From NCBI RefSeq assembly GCF_001078705.1, contig NZ_CDMW01000001.1:2101541-2165540 (forward strand): a stretch of 64,000 nucleotides of DNA. Direction: 5' to 3'. Source of the DNA: Streptococcus sanguinis. GTDB lineage: Bacteria > Bacillota > Bacilli > Lactobacillales > Streptococcaceae. Under the pieces are notes generated by a model that searched no databases, was not told the origin of the DNA, and was given only the letters and a program-made list of their open reading frames with translations. Within the stretch, counting starts at the first letter, position 1. Each line of letters starts with the position of its first letter. The position numbers were made by a program, and so were the translations under genes. Positions 54,962 to 63,549 of this stretch are shown piece by piece.

Positions 54962-55384
54962 CTATCCATCCAAACGCTCTAGCCACTTCTTGCAGCCAGC
55001 CAAGACCAAATCATAGGTTTGGTCAAAATCTCCTGTGTACCAAGGATCCGGCACACTTTCTTCTTCAAACTGATAAATTTTATGCTGAAAATCCTTAGGC
55101 GTCAGCCGCTTCAAATCTCGGACATTGCTTTCATCCATACCAATGATATAGTCAAAATCCGCAAAATCTGCTGCCGAAATCTGCTGAGAAGTCTTGTTCC
55201 TATCATAAGAAATGGCATATTTCTTAAAAATAGCCTGTGTTCCCCGATGAATGGGATTGCCGTGCTCCCAGCTTGAGGTTGCCCGGCTCTCGATTTTCAG
55301 TTGGTCTGTTAAACTCTTCATGACGAATTCTGCCATCGGACTGCGGCAGATATTGCCCAAACATACAAATACAATTTTCTTCAT
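54962..55384 (-). CDS. Low-molecular-weight protein tyrosine phosphatase
   Basis: 140 residues. The catalytic loop CLGNICRS (C8 to R14) and the C-terminal DPWYTGDF (general acid Asp) match the LMW-PTP family. It dephosphorylates tyrosines of proteins such as those that control capsule or surface polysaccharide. Its stop is immediately before the MORN gene. The promoter has TATAAT about 25 bases before the ATG. This order of phosphatase, MORN protein and acyltransferase next to ruvB is also known in other streptococci. Confidence 0.88.
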   Translation of the reverse strand: MKKIVFVCLGNICRSPMAEFVMKSLTDQLKIESRATSSWEHGNPIHRGTQAIFKKYAISYDRNKTSQQISAADFADFDYIIGMDESNVRDLKRLTPKDFQHKIYQFEEESVPDPWYTGDFDQTYDLVLAGCKKWLERLDG

Positions 55385-55503
55385 ACAATACCTCGCTATC
55401 TATTATAACAAAATAATGGCAAAAACTAGCCCTGAATCGTTTACAGTTTCCTGATTCTCGTTGAAAACGGGCAAGCCCTGCCCCTCTCATGTCTGAAAAT
55501 AGC

Positions 55504-55589
55504 AAAAAACCACCGTTTGGTGGCTTTTTGTAGGGAGATTATTTTTTAAAAAGAAAAAAGTTTTAGGAGTTAAGTTAATTTCTTAACTT
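55504..55589 (-). ncRNA. CiaR-dependent small RNA, diverged copy (copy C)
   Basis: About 86 bases from the predicted start (about 55589) to a T run. It shares the 3 prime end AATCTCCC, then a hairpin GCCACC/GGTGG and T6, with the two copies near 57.3-57.6 kb. Its 5 prime region is different: AGTTAA/TTAACT hairpin followed by a single-stranded ACTCC. A perfect CiaR box precedes it. The csRNAs of streptococci repress translation by pairing with ribosome sites. Confidence 0.72.
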
Positions 55590-55595
55590 GGTTAT

Positions 55596-55628
55596 AGTAT
55601 AATATCCATTCCTTAAAGCTTCCTTAAA
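55596..55628 (-). promoter_or_regulatory. CiaR box and promoter of small RNA copy C
   Basis: TTTAAG, GAAGC, TTTAAG (55628-55612), ten bases, TATACT (55601-55596). The direct repeat matches the known CiaR consensus TTTAAG-N5-TTTAAG exactly. Another TTTAAG lies further upstream. Confidence 0.8.
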
Positions 55629-55659
55629 ATAGCTTAAACATTTTACTCTTATCTTGTAC

Positions 55660-56229
55660 TTATTTATTGGGATAGTGAAATTCCAGCTGCGGCCAGCGCT
55701 TTTGCCAGTTCTTCTTAGCCAAGCGCTCAGCATAGACACGCTGGCGCTCCTTATTTTCAAGAAAATGAGGAGTCGGTCTAACCTGAAAGTTTAAGATATC
55801 CTCCAAACCATAGGGAGCAAAAAGTTCCAATTTGTCATTTGCCAGCAAGCGCAAGCCGATAGCCGTGCAGCGCTCAGGATACTTACTCATGGCTTCACAA
55901 GCATTTTTATAGGGCGCCGTTCCAGGACTATGGCGGTGCATATAGGCTTGATTTCTCAGTTCCCATCGATACTGTGGCCAGTCTGCCTTGAGCTTGGCTT
56001 CCAGCTCTATCGTCTCTGCCTCAGCATAAGTCGGATCAAAGAAAATGACATCTACATCTGTATCTGAGTCAAAACCTGGCCGCTCTGACAATAGATTCCA
56101 GATAAAATTCCTCACACAACCAGCCGCTAACCAAGAATCCTTGAGCTCCAGACTGCGAATAATTTCCAAAATCGCTCGGATGTCTGAATCTTGACCTAGT
56201 CGGTCTAAAATCTCCTTTTCTGTCATCAT
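55660..56229 (-). CDS. Nucleotidyltransferase-fold protein (NTP_transf_6/DUF925 type)
   Basis: 189 residues. The pattern [11 protein letters not shown] then [10 protein letters not shown] and the YMHRHSPG segment match small uncharacterised nucleotidyltransferases; the two Asp of TDVDV would bind metal. Its start overlaps the ruvB stop (ATGATGA), so it is translated together with ruvB. The substrate is unknown. The frame ends 32 bases before the CiaR box of small RNA copy C. Confidence 0.8.
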   Translation of the reverse strand: MMTEKEILDRLGQDSDIRAILEIIRSLELKDSWLAAGCVRNFIWNLLSERPGFDSDTDVDVIFFDPTYAEAETIELEAKLKADWPQYRWELRNQAYMHRHSPGTAPYKNACEAMSKYPERCTAIGLRLLANDKLELFAPYGLEDILNFQVRPTPHFLENKERQRVYAERLAKKNWQKRWPQLEFHYPNK

Positions 56230-57224
56230 TCCTTCATATACTCATATCCTAAATGCTCATAGGCTTTTCGGGTAGCCACGCGCCCAGTCCGAGTTCGCAT
56301 GACAAAGCCTTTCTGAATCAGGTAAGGCTCATACATATCCTCCACTGTTTCGCGCTCCTCAGCAATATTGACCGAGAGGGTTCCAAGCCCCACTGGACCG
56401 CCATCGTAGACCTCAATCATGGTCTTCAAAATCTTCTGGTCCACGTAGTCCAGCCCTTCCTGGTCCACATCCAGCATGGAGAGAGCTTGGTCGGTTATCT
56501 TATCATCAATCAGGCCATTGCCCATAATCTGCGCGTAGTCCCGGACCCGCTTGAGCAAACGATTGGCAATCCGCGGTGTGCCTCGGCTACGCAGAGCAAG
56601 CTCCTTCGCAGCCTCGTGGGTAATATCCATCTCAAAAATCTCTGCCGTCCGCTCAACGATTTCCGTCAAGTCGCCAGCTTCATAATACTCCATGTGACCG
56701 GTAATCCCAAAGCGAGCCCGCAGAGGATTGGACAGCATGCCTGCCCGAGTGGTCGCCCCAATCAGAGTGAAAGGCGGCAAATCCAGATGGACACTGCGAC
56801 TGGTCTCGCCTGAGCCAATCATAATGTCGATGTAAAAGTCTTCCATAGCGCTGTACAGCACTTCCTCTACTGCCATTGGCAAGCGGTGAATCTCATCTAT
56901 GAAGAGGACATCCCCCGGCTCAAGGTCATTTAAGATTGCAACTAAATCACCGGACTTTTCAATCACCGGACCTGAAGTTTGCTTGAGATTAACGCCTAGT
57001 TCATTGGCAATGACAAAGGCCATGGTCGTCTTCCCCAGACCTGGAGGACCAAAAAGCAGGGTATGATCCAGCGCCTCATCCCTCAGCTTAGCCGCTTCAA
57101 TAAAAATCTTCAGCTGGTTCTTGACCTTATCCTGACCGATATACTCCTGTAAATACTGGGGTCGCAAGGTGCGCTCCACTAATTCCTCATCACCCATTAA
57201 TTCATTATCTAAAATTCTACTCAT
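56226..57224 (-). CDS. ruvB: Holliday junction branch migration ATPase RuvB
   Basis: 332 residues from [20 protein letters not shown]. Walker [10 protein letters not shown] (about 60), Walker B FIDEIHRL, sensor [16 protein letters not shown] and the C-terminal winged helix ending GYEYMKE. It drives the RuvA-bound junction. The extended -10 TGCTATAAT (57239-57231) lies only six bases before the ATG and no ribosome site is seen, so the messenger may be leaderless. It begins right after the terminator of small RNA copy A. It is separate from ruvA, as usual in streptococci. Confidence 0.95.
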   Translation of the reverse strand: MSRILDNELMGDEELVERTLRPQYLQEYIGQDKVKNQLKIFIEAAKLRDEALDHTLLFGPPGLGKTTMAFVIANELGVNLKQTSGPVIEKSGDLVAILNDLEPGDVLFIDEIHRLPMAVEEVLYSAMEDFYIDIMIGSGETSRSVHLDLPPFTLIGATTRAGMLSNPLRARFGITGHMEYYEAGDLTEIVERTAEIFEMDITHEAAKELALRSRGTPRIANRLLKRVRDYAQIMGNGLIDDKITDQALSMLDVDQEGLDYVDQKILKTMIEVYDGGPVGLGTLSVNIAEERETVEDMYEPYLIQKGFVMRTRTGRVATRKAYEHLGYEYMKE

Positions 57225-57282
57225 AGAACTATTATAGCAGAAAATAAGGCTTAGGAAGCAAATCTTATCCACGTCTGAACAC

Positions 57283-57377
57283 AAAAAAAGACCACCGGAT
57301 TGGGTGGCCTTTATGGGAGATTATTATGAAAAAGTTTAGGATTTCTATCAAATAAAGTTAGGAGGTCTTCATTTGAT
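57283..57377 (-). ncRNA. CiaR-dependent small RNA copy A
   Basis: About 95 bases from the predicted start near 57377 to the T run. A 5 prime hairpin ATCAAAT/ATTTGAT exposes a CCTCC loop able to pair with ribosome sites. A single-stranded part (ACTTTTTCATAATAATCTCCC region) follows, then the terminator GGCCACC/GGTGGTC with T7. The layout and the CiaR box identify it as a streptococcal csRNA. Confidence 0.82.
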
Positions 57378-57383
57378 ACTCAT

Positions 57384-57416
57384 AGTATACTGCCCCTAAC
57401 TTAAAGAAACCTTAAC
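57384..57416 (-). promoter_or_regulatory. CiaR box and promoter of small RNA copy A
   Basis: GTTAAG, GTTTC, TTTAAG (57416-57400), ten bases, TATACT (57389-57384). Confidence 0.8.
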
Positions 57417-57494
57417 TTTGTATAACGTATCCTTTAAAATTTAACATTTGAGTTACAATCCGATAAACTTCCTGTCTTATTCTAAAATTTGAGC

Positions 57495-57586
57495 AAAAAA
57501 AGACCACCGGATTGGGTGGCCTTTATGGGAGATTATTATGAAAAAGTTTAGGATTATCAAACAAAGTTAGGGGGCTTCATTTGATA
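57495..57586 (-). ncRNA. CiaR-dependent small RNA copy B
   Basis: About 92 bases, nearly identical to copy A in the second half. The 5 prime hairpin ATCAAA/TTTGAT holds CCCCC instead of CCTCC, which may change target choice. It ends in the same GGCCACC/GGTGGTC terminator. Confidence 0.82.
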
Positions 57587-57592
57587 AAAATA

Positions 57593-57625
57593 AGTATAGC
57601 AGCCTTACCTTAAGAAAAACTTAAA
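57593..57625 (-). promoter_or_regulatory. CiaR box and promoter of small RNA copy B
   Basis: TTTAAG, TTTTT, CTTAAG (57625-57609), ten bases, TATACT (57598-57593). The rest of the gap 57626-57731 shows no gene. Confidence 0.8.
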
Positions 57626-57731
57626 GTAAAATTCAGTTAGCAAAAAAGATTTTGCTTTTGATTGTGGAGGCTTTTTCCTTGCTTAAGATTGGCTAATTAT
57701 GAAAACATAGTCTCTGAAAACTGGACAAAGA

Positions 57732-57760
57732 AAAACGGCAGAAGGAGGTACTGCCGTTTT
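57732..57760 (-). terminator. galM terminator
   Basis: AAAACGGCAG (57732-57741) pairs with CTGCCGTTTT (57751-57760), a perfect 10-bp stem, and T residues follow on the minus strand. Confidence 0.85.
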
Positions 57761-57784
57761 TTGTGCTCTTTCGCGATTGTTTCT

Positions 57785-58831
57785 TTATAAAGTTGCTGTT
57801 ACGTCAGCAAAATACACTGTCCTGCTGGTGAAAATCTGGCCGGCCTTGAGAATGACATCTGACTGCTGGCTACTGTGAATGGCATCCGGCAGGGCCTGGG
57901 CTTCCAGAGCCAAGCCATTATGCTGAATCATAGGCTGGCCATCAAACTGAACGGAATCATCCAGGCAATTCGCTGAATAAATCACTAGGCAGGGCGCCTG
58001 AGTCTCAATAGTCAGACGGCGGCCCGATGCTGGATGATAGAGCGTGCCAGCCTGCTCATGCTTAGGATTTAGCTTAAAAGGATGATCCAAGCCAGATACC
58101 AGCTGGATTTGCTCATCAGGCGCATCGAAAATTTCTTTAAGGGCAGCACCCTTGGTCAGCTTCTTAACAAAGTCGCGCTCTGCATCAGCCTTTTTTTCAG
58201 GAAGGCCGTCAGCTGCGATAGGATAGACACCATCAGTATTGAGCTGAAGGATATGGTCATCAATGGACTGATTGAAACGACCAGACAGGTTGAAATAGCT
58301 ATGATTGGTCGGATTGACCAAGGTATCCTGATCTGTCTGGACCTGATAGGAGATTTCCAGCTTGCCCTTCTCTGTCAGGGTATAGGAAACCCAGATTTTC
58401 AGATTGCCAGGAAAGCCGCCAGTCCCATCAGTTCGCTCTGTATAAAAGGTGAGTCCGTCATTGCTGACTTCCTCTACTTCAAAAACGCTACTATCCCAGC
58501 CACTGGATCCACTATGGTTGCAGTTTAAGCCATTATTGGCCTCTAGCTGAAAGGTCTGACCATTCAGATCAAACGTTGCTCCGGCAATACGCCCAGCAAC
58601 CGGACCAATACTGGCTCCGTGCTTAGGACTGTTTCCAATATAATCCTCAAACTGATCAAAGCCAACAACGATATTGTCAAAGTGATTATCCTTATCAGGA
58701 GTGACATACTGGATGACGGTTGCTCCGTAGTTCATGACTGTTAGACGATAACCTCGATCGTTTTCAAAGGTATAAGCCAGAATCTCCTGACCGCCCAGCT
58801 TTCCAAAAATGGATTCTCGGTAAGATTTCAT
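57785..58831 (-). CDS. galM: Aldose 1-epimerase
   Basis: 348 residues. Interconverts anomers of galactose or related sugars. The catalytic histidine is in NPTNHSYFNLSG (about 175) and the glutamate in HNGLALEAQALPDA (about 305); the family also shows DNIVVGFDQFEDY. It is the last gene of the operon and ends in a strong terminator. It follows the aldolase by 24 bases. In the pneumococcal BgaC operon a galM gene lies in the same position, which supports a role in galactoside use. Confidence 0.93.
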   Translation of the reverse strand: MKSYRESIFGKLGGQEILAYTFENDRGYRLTVMNYGATVIQYVTPDKDNHFDNIVVGFDQFEDYIGNSPKHGASIGPVAGRIAGATFDLNGQTFQLEANNGLNCNHSGSSGWDSSVFEVEEVSNDGLTFYTERTDGTGGFPGNLKIWVSYTLTEKGKLEISYQVQTDQDTLVNPTNHSYFNLSGRFNQSIDDHILQLNTDGVYPIAADGLPEKKADAERDFVKKLTKGAALKEIFDAPDEQIQLVSGLDHPFKLNPKHEQAGTLYHPASGRRLTIETQAPCLVIYSANCLDDSVQFDGQPMIQHNGLALEAQALPDAIHSSQQSDVILKAGQIFTSRTVYFADVTATL

Positions 58832-58855
58832 ACAAAACCTCTTTTATCTATCTTG

Positions 58856-59893
58856 TTAAAAATCACGAACTTGCCAAGTCCTGTCTTCAAAAGGCAGGTC
58901 AAGCTTGTCCACCCAAGACACAGCTGTTTGGCGCAAGACTTGATTAAGATCCTCGATATTCTGACGGCCTGTCTCGTCCAGCCACTCTTGAGCTGCTGCA
59001 GCTCCCTCTTGGGCAAAGACATAAACTGCATCCTTCCAGGTAGCCCGTCCGCACAGAACACCGTTAAACTGTGAGCCCGCTTCATGGGCTAGCCGCAGCG
59101 TTTCTTGGAAAAGCTCGGCACTGACACCAGCGCTGAGGAAGATGAAAGGCAAGTGCGTCGCATCTGACTGTTCTTTAAAGAAAGCTCGGGCTTCCGTCAC
59201 GCTGTAGACTGGCTCAACTCCTTCTTTGGTGAAGCCCTCGACAAAGTTCATATTGACCGGCACTTCAACCTTTAGGACATCTACATGATAACGGGGATTT
59301 GAAAAGAGCTTGACTGCCTCGTTGACCTTATGCGGCTTAAGCTTGGCATAGTTAGCGTCCAAGACACTGTCACTCTTAGCATCATAGGTCAGAATCTCCA
59401 GAAAATAGGGAATATCCTCAGCTAAGCATTCACTGCCCACGCGCTCAACCCAAGCCTGCTTGATGTCGTTGATTTCCGGTTTGTCGTCTACATCATAGTA
59501 AATCAAGACCTTGACGGCATCTGCGCCCATGTCTCGGATGCGACTAGCTGACCAGTTAGGCAGCAAGTCCGGCAGGCGGCCCTCCGCTGTCGCATCATAG
59601 CCAGTCTTTTCATAGGCTACTATCAGCCCGCAGGAAGCATCCCGCAGCTCGGCTGCTGGCAGACCGAACTCCGGATCCAACAGGATGGAGCTGGCATAGG
59701 ACGTCAGCTGACTGGAGATTAATTCTTTAAACTGAACCAGAGCTTGATCACCAGAAGGCGCATCTTCTCCGCTGGCCAGCATTTTCTTGAGCGAACCACG
59801 CTGGTCAATAGCCAAAGCCCCGATAATCCCCTGTTCATCTGATAGTTTTTTCAAATGGCTCACTTTTTTGTGGCTGATTTGTAATTTCTCCAT
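58856..59893 (-). CDS. lacD: LacD-type tagatose 1,6-diphosphate aldolase
   Basis: 345 residues. Class I aldolase; the Schiff-base lysine is in [12 protein letters not shown] (about 207), and [14 protein letters not shown] and [10 protein letters not shown] are family segments. Splits tagatose 1,6-bisphosphate to triose phosphates. Galactosamine taken up by the PTS can be converted by AgaS to tagatose 6-phosphate, and LacD would complete its catabolism after a kinase step not present here. In the related pneumococcal locus this gene is absent. It lies 14 bases after agaS. Confidence 0.9.
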   Translation of the reverse strand: MEKLQISHKKVSHLKKLSDEQGIIGALAIDQRGSLKKMLASGEDAPSGDQALVQFKELISSQLTSYASSILLDPEFGLPAAELRDASCGLIVAYEKTGYDATAEGRLPDLLPNWSASRIRDMGADAVKVLIYYDVDDKPEINDIKQAWVERVGSECLAEDIPYFLEILTYDAKSDSVLDANYAKLKPHKVNEAVKLFSNPRYHVDVLKVEVPVNMNFVEGFTKEGVEPVYSVTEARAFFKEQSDATHLPFIFLSAGVSAELFQETLRLAHEAGSQFNGVLCGRATWKDAVYVFAQEGAAAAQEWLDETGRQNIEDLNQVLRQTAVSWVDKLDLPFEDRTWQVRDF

Positions 59894-59907
59894 AACTTTT
59901 CCTTTTC

Positions 59908-61074
59908 TTACTCCCCAAAAGGGTGAATGATAACTCCTTGTACTACACGATTGACTGTTCCTGTCGGAGACGGTGTGTCTGGACGGTTCTTGACCTTGAG
60001 CGAGGTCAGGAGGGCAAAGAGCTGAGCGTAAACGATGTAAGGGAAGATGCGATAACTATCTCCCAGAGGCTCTTGGGTACTTAGCACTACTTGCTTGACT
60101 CCTTCCAACTGCTCCTCCCGGTCAGTCAGCAAGACCAGTCTACGGACAATCCCGTCACCAGCCACTTCCCGCACCAAGTCCAAATCATAAGCCTTGGTAT
60201 AGGCATCTGCCGAACCAAAGACCAGAACGACTGTGTCTTGGTTAATCAGTGACTTTGGTCCATGCCGGAAACCGACTGGACTTTCGTACATGGTCGCAAT
60301 TTGACCGGCTGTCAGCTCTAAAATCTTAAGCTGGGCTTCATGCGCCAGACCAAAGAAAGGCCCTGCCCCCAGATAAATGACCCGACTGAAATCCAAATCA
60401 ACCAGCTGCTGCACATCTGCAACGCGTCCTAAAACATCCTGACTGAGCTGAATCAGAGCCGTAACCTTGGCTTCTTTCTGAGCTAGATCAGCCCGGTCAA
60501 AGACCAAAAGGGCTGTCAGCATCATGGAGCTGAAGCTAGAGGTCATGGCAAAGCCAGCATCATTAGAAGCTTCTGGCTGCAGGAGCAAAAGATTCTTTTC
60601 ATCATCTTGGGCCTGCTGAGCCAGCTTGCCCTGGGCAGCACAGGTAATAGTAATCTGATACAAGTCATCCACCAACTGCTTAGCCAAGTCCACAGTCGCT
60701 ACACTTTCTGGGGAATTTCCGCTGCGGGCAAAGGAAACCAGCACTGTCGGTACTTCTCTCTTCAGATGCACCAAGGGATTGGCAACGATATCTGTCGTCG
60801 CGATAGCGTTGAAATTCCATTTGCGCTCATCATAAATCTGCCTGAAATAAGGCGTTAAGGTATCTCCGACATAGGCTGATGAGCCGGCTCCGGCAAAAAT
60901 GACCTTGATGTAGTCATGTTTGTCCTCGATTTTTTTCAGAAAAGCAGCGATATCTGCGGCCAGAGCCTTATAACTGTCAAAGGCTTCCTGCCAAACGTCA
61001 GGCTGCTGATAGATTTCTCTCGTCGTGATGTCAGCCCCCAGACGCTGCAATTCTTCCTGTGAATAATCTAACAT
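59908..61074 (-). CDS. agaS: AgaS-type galactosamine 6-phosphate deaminase/isomerase (SIS protein)
   Basis: 388 residues from [21 protein letters not shown], the usual start of the family; four codons upstream are also open. Two SIS domains: [20 protein letters not shown] with [16 protein letters not shown], then [21 protein letters not shown]. It turns galactosamine 6-phosphate into tagatose 6-phosphate and ammonia. It follows the PTS IIA gene after a 323-base gap with structured repeats. A direct role in N-acetylgalactosamine use would need a deacetylase, which is not in this window. Confidence 0.9.
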   Translation of the reverse strand: MLDYSQEELQRLGADITTREIYQQPDVWQEAFDSYKALAADIAAFLKKIEDKHDYIKVIFAGAGSSAYVGDTLTPYFRQIYDERKWNFNAIATTDIVANPLVHLKREVPTVLVSFARSGNSPESVATVDLAKQLVDDLYQITITCAAQGKLAQQAQDDEKNLLLLQPEASNDAGFAMTSSFSSMMLTALLVFDRADLAQKEAKVTALIQLSQDVLGRVADVQQLVDLDFSRVIYLGAGPFFGLAHEAQLKILELTAGQIATMYESPVGFRHGPKSLINQDTVVLVFGSADAYTKAYDLDLVREVAGDGIVRRLVLLTDREEQLEGVKQVVLSTQEPLGDSYRIFPYIVYAQLFALLTSLKVKNRPDTPSPTGTVNRVVQGVIIHPFGE

Positions 61075-61108
61075 TCTCTTTCTCATTCCTTTCCATTATT
61101 TGAAAAAA

Positions 61109-61166
61109 GGGGGAGCGAGACAGAATCCAGAAAATCAAAGATTTTCGGCTCGCTGTCCCACCCCCC
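61109..61166. repeat. Dispersed streptococcal hairpin element between IIA and agaS
   Basis: GGGGAGCGAGACAG pairs with the facing CGCTGTCCCACCCC, around an inner AAAATC/GATTTT stem. GGTGGGACAG hairpins of this type are widespread between genes in streptococci (recalled, not searched). Confidence 0.65.
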
Positions 61167-61261
61167 GCAACGATGGCTAGACTTGAAATATGCTTTTAAC
61201 AAGCTTTTTCAAACCAGACAGCGACTGCATTTTGCAATGCTGAACCATCCATTTATCTAAG

Positions 61262-61366
61262 CTAAGAGGCATCTCCCAAATTCCTCTTAGACCAGTATGC
61301 TTGAATCATCCACTGTGGCTTGTCCTTACTTATCAGCAGTCTCCCATCTGCTGACAGCGTAAGGAC
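61262..61366. other. Two strong RNA hairpins downstream of the PTS IIA gene
   Basis: CTAAGAGG (61262-61269) pairs with CCTCTTAG (61283-61290), and GTCCTTAC (61322-61329) pairs with GTAAGGAC (61359-61366) with an inner CAGCAG/CTGCTG stem. No open frame covers this part. It could be a processing or stability element of the operon messenger or a small RNA. Confidence 0.5.
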
Positions 61367-61397
61367 TTGGCCCAACTAGAAGTAGTTGTTCAAGCTT

Positions 61398-61802
61398 TTA
61401 TTCATCTTCGTCATCCATTAGGCCAGCTAGAACATCATTGACCTTAACAATATTCTCTGCTGCCTTGGATGGATAGCTGACTTCTGCTCCTGTCAAAGAT
61501 GCATTGATAAACTCAATGACCATGGGCAGATTAACCCCCGCATAAAGCTCGATATCCTGTCCCTCCATAATGAAGCGGCTGACTACATTACAAGGAGTGC
61601 CCCCCAAGAGATCCGCAAAAACCAAGTAATCCTCAAAATCTTTGACCGTCTCTAAGAATTTAGCCGCGAAGTCTTCTGGACCTTCCTCCGGAAGCAGGGC
61701 TACTGCATGGATGTCTTCTTGAGGGCCCATAATCATTTCCGTAGTTATTTTCAGCTCTTCACAAAAGCGACCATGACTGACTAAAACTAATTTCTTACTC
61801 AT
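61398..61802 (-). CDS. Mannose-family PTS enzyme IIA
   Basis: 134 residues. The phosphoryl-accepting histidine is in VLVSHGRFCEEL (residue 10). It takes phosphate from HPr and gives it to IIB. The C-terminus is acidic (LAGLMDDEDE). It is the fourth gene of the IIB-IIC-IID-IIA set. ATG follows GGAGTGATT, a weak site. Substrate specificity, likely galactosamine, GalNAc or Gal-containing host glycans by comparison with the pneumococcal BgaC operon, is inference. Confidence 0.9.
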   Translation of the reverse strand: MSKKLVLVSHGRFCEELKITTEMIMGPQEDIHAVALLPEEGPEDFAAKFLETVKDFEDYLVFADLLGGTPCNVVSRFIMEGQDIELYAGVNLPMVIEFINASLTGAEVSYPSKAAENIVKVNDVLAGLMDDEDE

Positions 61803-61813
61803 AAATCACTCCA

Positions 61814-62632
61814 TTATTCCATTCCCAAAACGAAATGACCAAATGCAGCAAGAGAAATCGCCAAGACAATGATAATCAAAATTGCTTTTGTAGAGTTCAT
61901 ACCTTTCTTACCAAGAAGCCAGAAAATGAATCCTGTAAAGATAGCTGGAATCAAACGTGGGAAGATAAGGTTGAGCATATCTTGAAAATCAATAGCTTTT
62001 TCACCGATCTTCAGCACCCATGAAACTTCAAAGTTAATCATAGTCGCTACAAGAGCTCCAACCATGAAGATACCCAGTACAGAAGCCGCTTCAACAAGAG
62101 CTGTCAAAGTGCTTTGCATGTTGGTAATGAGATTGACCCCTTCTTTGTAGGCGAATTCTAACTGTTTCCAACGGAAAATGTCATAAGCAACTGCTACGGC
62201 AATCCAAAGCAAGATACCAATAGGGTTTCCTGCAATGGCAAGAGTTGCGGCGATAGAACCCATGATAGCCGGCACTAGAGATCCAAAGATAGAGTCTCCA
62301 AGAGGAGCAAATGGTCCCATAAGACCTGTCTTGATACCATTGACAGCATCTTTTGATTTAACGCCGTCTTTTTCTTCCATAGCTAGGTCAAACCCTGCAA
62401 TAATAGTATGGAAGAAAGGTGAAGTATTGAAGAATTGCGTATGCAATTTCATCATTTCTTGCAATTCTGGAGTGCCGTCACCGTACATTTTACGCAGCTG
62501 AGGCAGGAGCATATAGAGGTAACCAGAACCTTGCATCCGCTCGTAGTTCCAGCCTAATTGGAAAGTGAACAAGCTGCGTTTGTTGATCTGTTTAAAATCT
62601 TCTTTTGTTAATTTGTAATTAGAGTTCGTCAT
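61814..62632 (-). CDS. Mannose-family PTS enzyme IID
   Basis: 272 residues starting MTNSNYKLTKEDFKQINKRS, because GAGGAAA lies eight bases before this ATG, inside the end of the IIC gene. The family segments FTFQLGWNYERMQGSGYLYML and GIKTGLMGPFAPLGDSIFGSL are clear, and one or more membrane helices follow to the C-terminus (FILWLLGKKGMNSTK). With IIC it forms the channel. Confidence 0.92.
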   Translation of the reverse strand: MTNSNYKLTKEDFKQINKRSLFTFQLGWNYERMQGSGYLYMLLPQLRKMYGDGTPELQEMMKLHTQFFNTSPFFHTIIAGFDLAMEEKDGVKSKDAVNGIKTGLMGPFAPLGDSIFGSLVPAIMGSIAATLAIAGNPIGILLWIAVAVAYDIFRWKQLEFAYKEGVNLITNMQSTLTALVEAASVLGIFMVGALVATMINFEVSWVLKIGEKAIDFQDMLNLIFPRLIPAIFTGFIFWLLGKKGMNSTKAILIIIVLAISLAAFGHFVLGME

Positions 62633-63524
62633 CTTCGATTTCCTCACTTTCTGAGTTTGTGCTAGCAGCTGGCGCAGCAGCTACTGTTCTTTGGCTGTAT
62701 TTGAAATGCTGTACTGCAAGGAAGATACCAAAGATAGCTACACCAATCATAGACAAGCCTTTGAAGTTATTGGCAAATGTGATCGCAGCATCTTTTGGAA
62801 GAGTTCCAACAACGCCAGATACAGCTTCACCAAGTGACTGAATGTTTGAGTAAAGCACAGTCAGCATAGCAGTCAAACCAAAACCAAGAGCTAAGTAGTG
62901 AAGATTACGTTTAACTGGAAGGTAACGAAGTAAGATAGCAAACCCGAGTCCTGGAAGCATACGACCAGCCAGTGTCAAGCCATCTGCCAACCATTTCACA
63001 TTGTTTACTGCATTAACAATAGTTTGTACAAAGTCACCACCCAATGCCAAAGCAAGGAAAACTGGAAGTGCACGAGAAAGTGCCCAAGGAAGTGCACCTA
63101 AGAGATAGTTGCGTTCAATACCTTTATAATCGAAGCGTTCAACTGCTGCATCCACACGGTGTGCGAAGTAAGTGGTTGTCATACGTCCAAGGATATCTGT
63201 ATAAACCAGCAAGGCAGCTACGGGTACCGCAATGGTAGAAATTGCGATTTCTGACTTAATGCCTTGTGCTACTGAAAAGGCTGTTGCAAGAACGGCACCT
63301 GATGTTGCATCAATACGAGAAGCTCCACCAAATGTTCCTACACCAAGAACGAACAATTGCAGGCTACCACCGATAAACAAACCGGTTGTCAAATCGCCCA
63401 TAATCAAGCCAGTAATGAAACCAGCAAATACAGGTGATCCTGCTGAAGAAACGATGGTCAACTCATCACAAATTTGATAAGCTGAGTACAAAGTGAGTAG
63501 TAAAATTTGCCACCATTGTATCAT
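62619..63524 (-). CDS. Mannose-family PTS enzyme IIC
   Basis: 301 residues, eight or nine membrane helices. Family segments: DELTIVSSAGSPVFAGFITGLIMGD and LGVGTFGGASRIDATSGAVLATAFS. The C-terminus is Glu/Asp-rich (SESEEIEDDEL) and overlaps the IID start. It forms the sugar-specific channel with IID. GGAGGAC lies before the ATG. Confidence 0.92.
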   Translation of the reverse strand: MIQWWQILLLTLYSAYQICDELTIVSSAGSPVFAGFITGLIMGDLTTGLFIGGSLQLFVLGVGTFGGASRIDATSGAVLATAFSVAQGIKSEIAISTIAVPVAALLVYTDILGRMTTTYFAHRVDAAVERFDYKGIERNYLLGALPWALSRALPVFLALALGGDFVQTIVNAVNNVKWLADGLTLAGRMLPGLGFAILLRYLPVKRNLHYLALGFGLTAMLTVLYSNIQSLGEAVSGVVGTLPKDAAITFANNFKGLSMIGVAIFGIFLAVQHFKYSQRTVAAAPAASTNSESEEIEDDEL

Positions 63525-63549
63525 AACAATGTCCTCCTAAAATTTTGTC

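Noticed and set aside
57300-57360. A short plus-strand frame starting ATGAAAAAGTTTAGG, repeated near 57538
   Set aside because: It is antisense to the small RNAs; the repetition is explained by their duplication and the two frames diverge after six codons.
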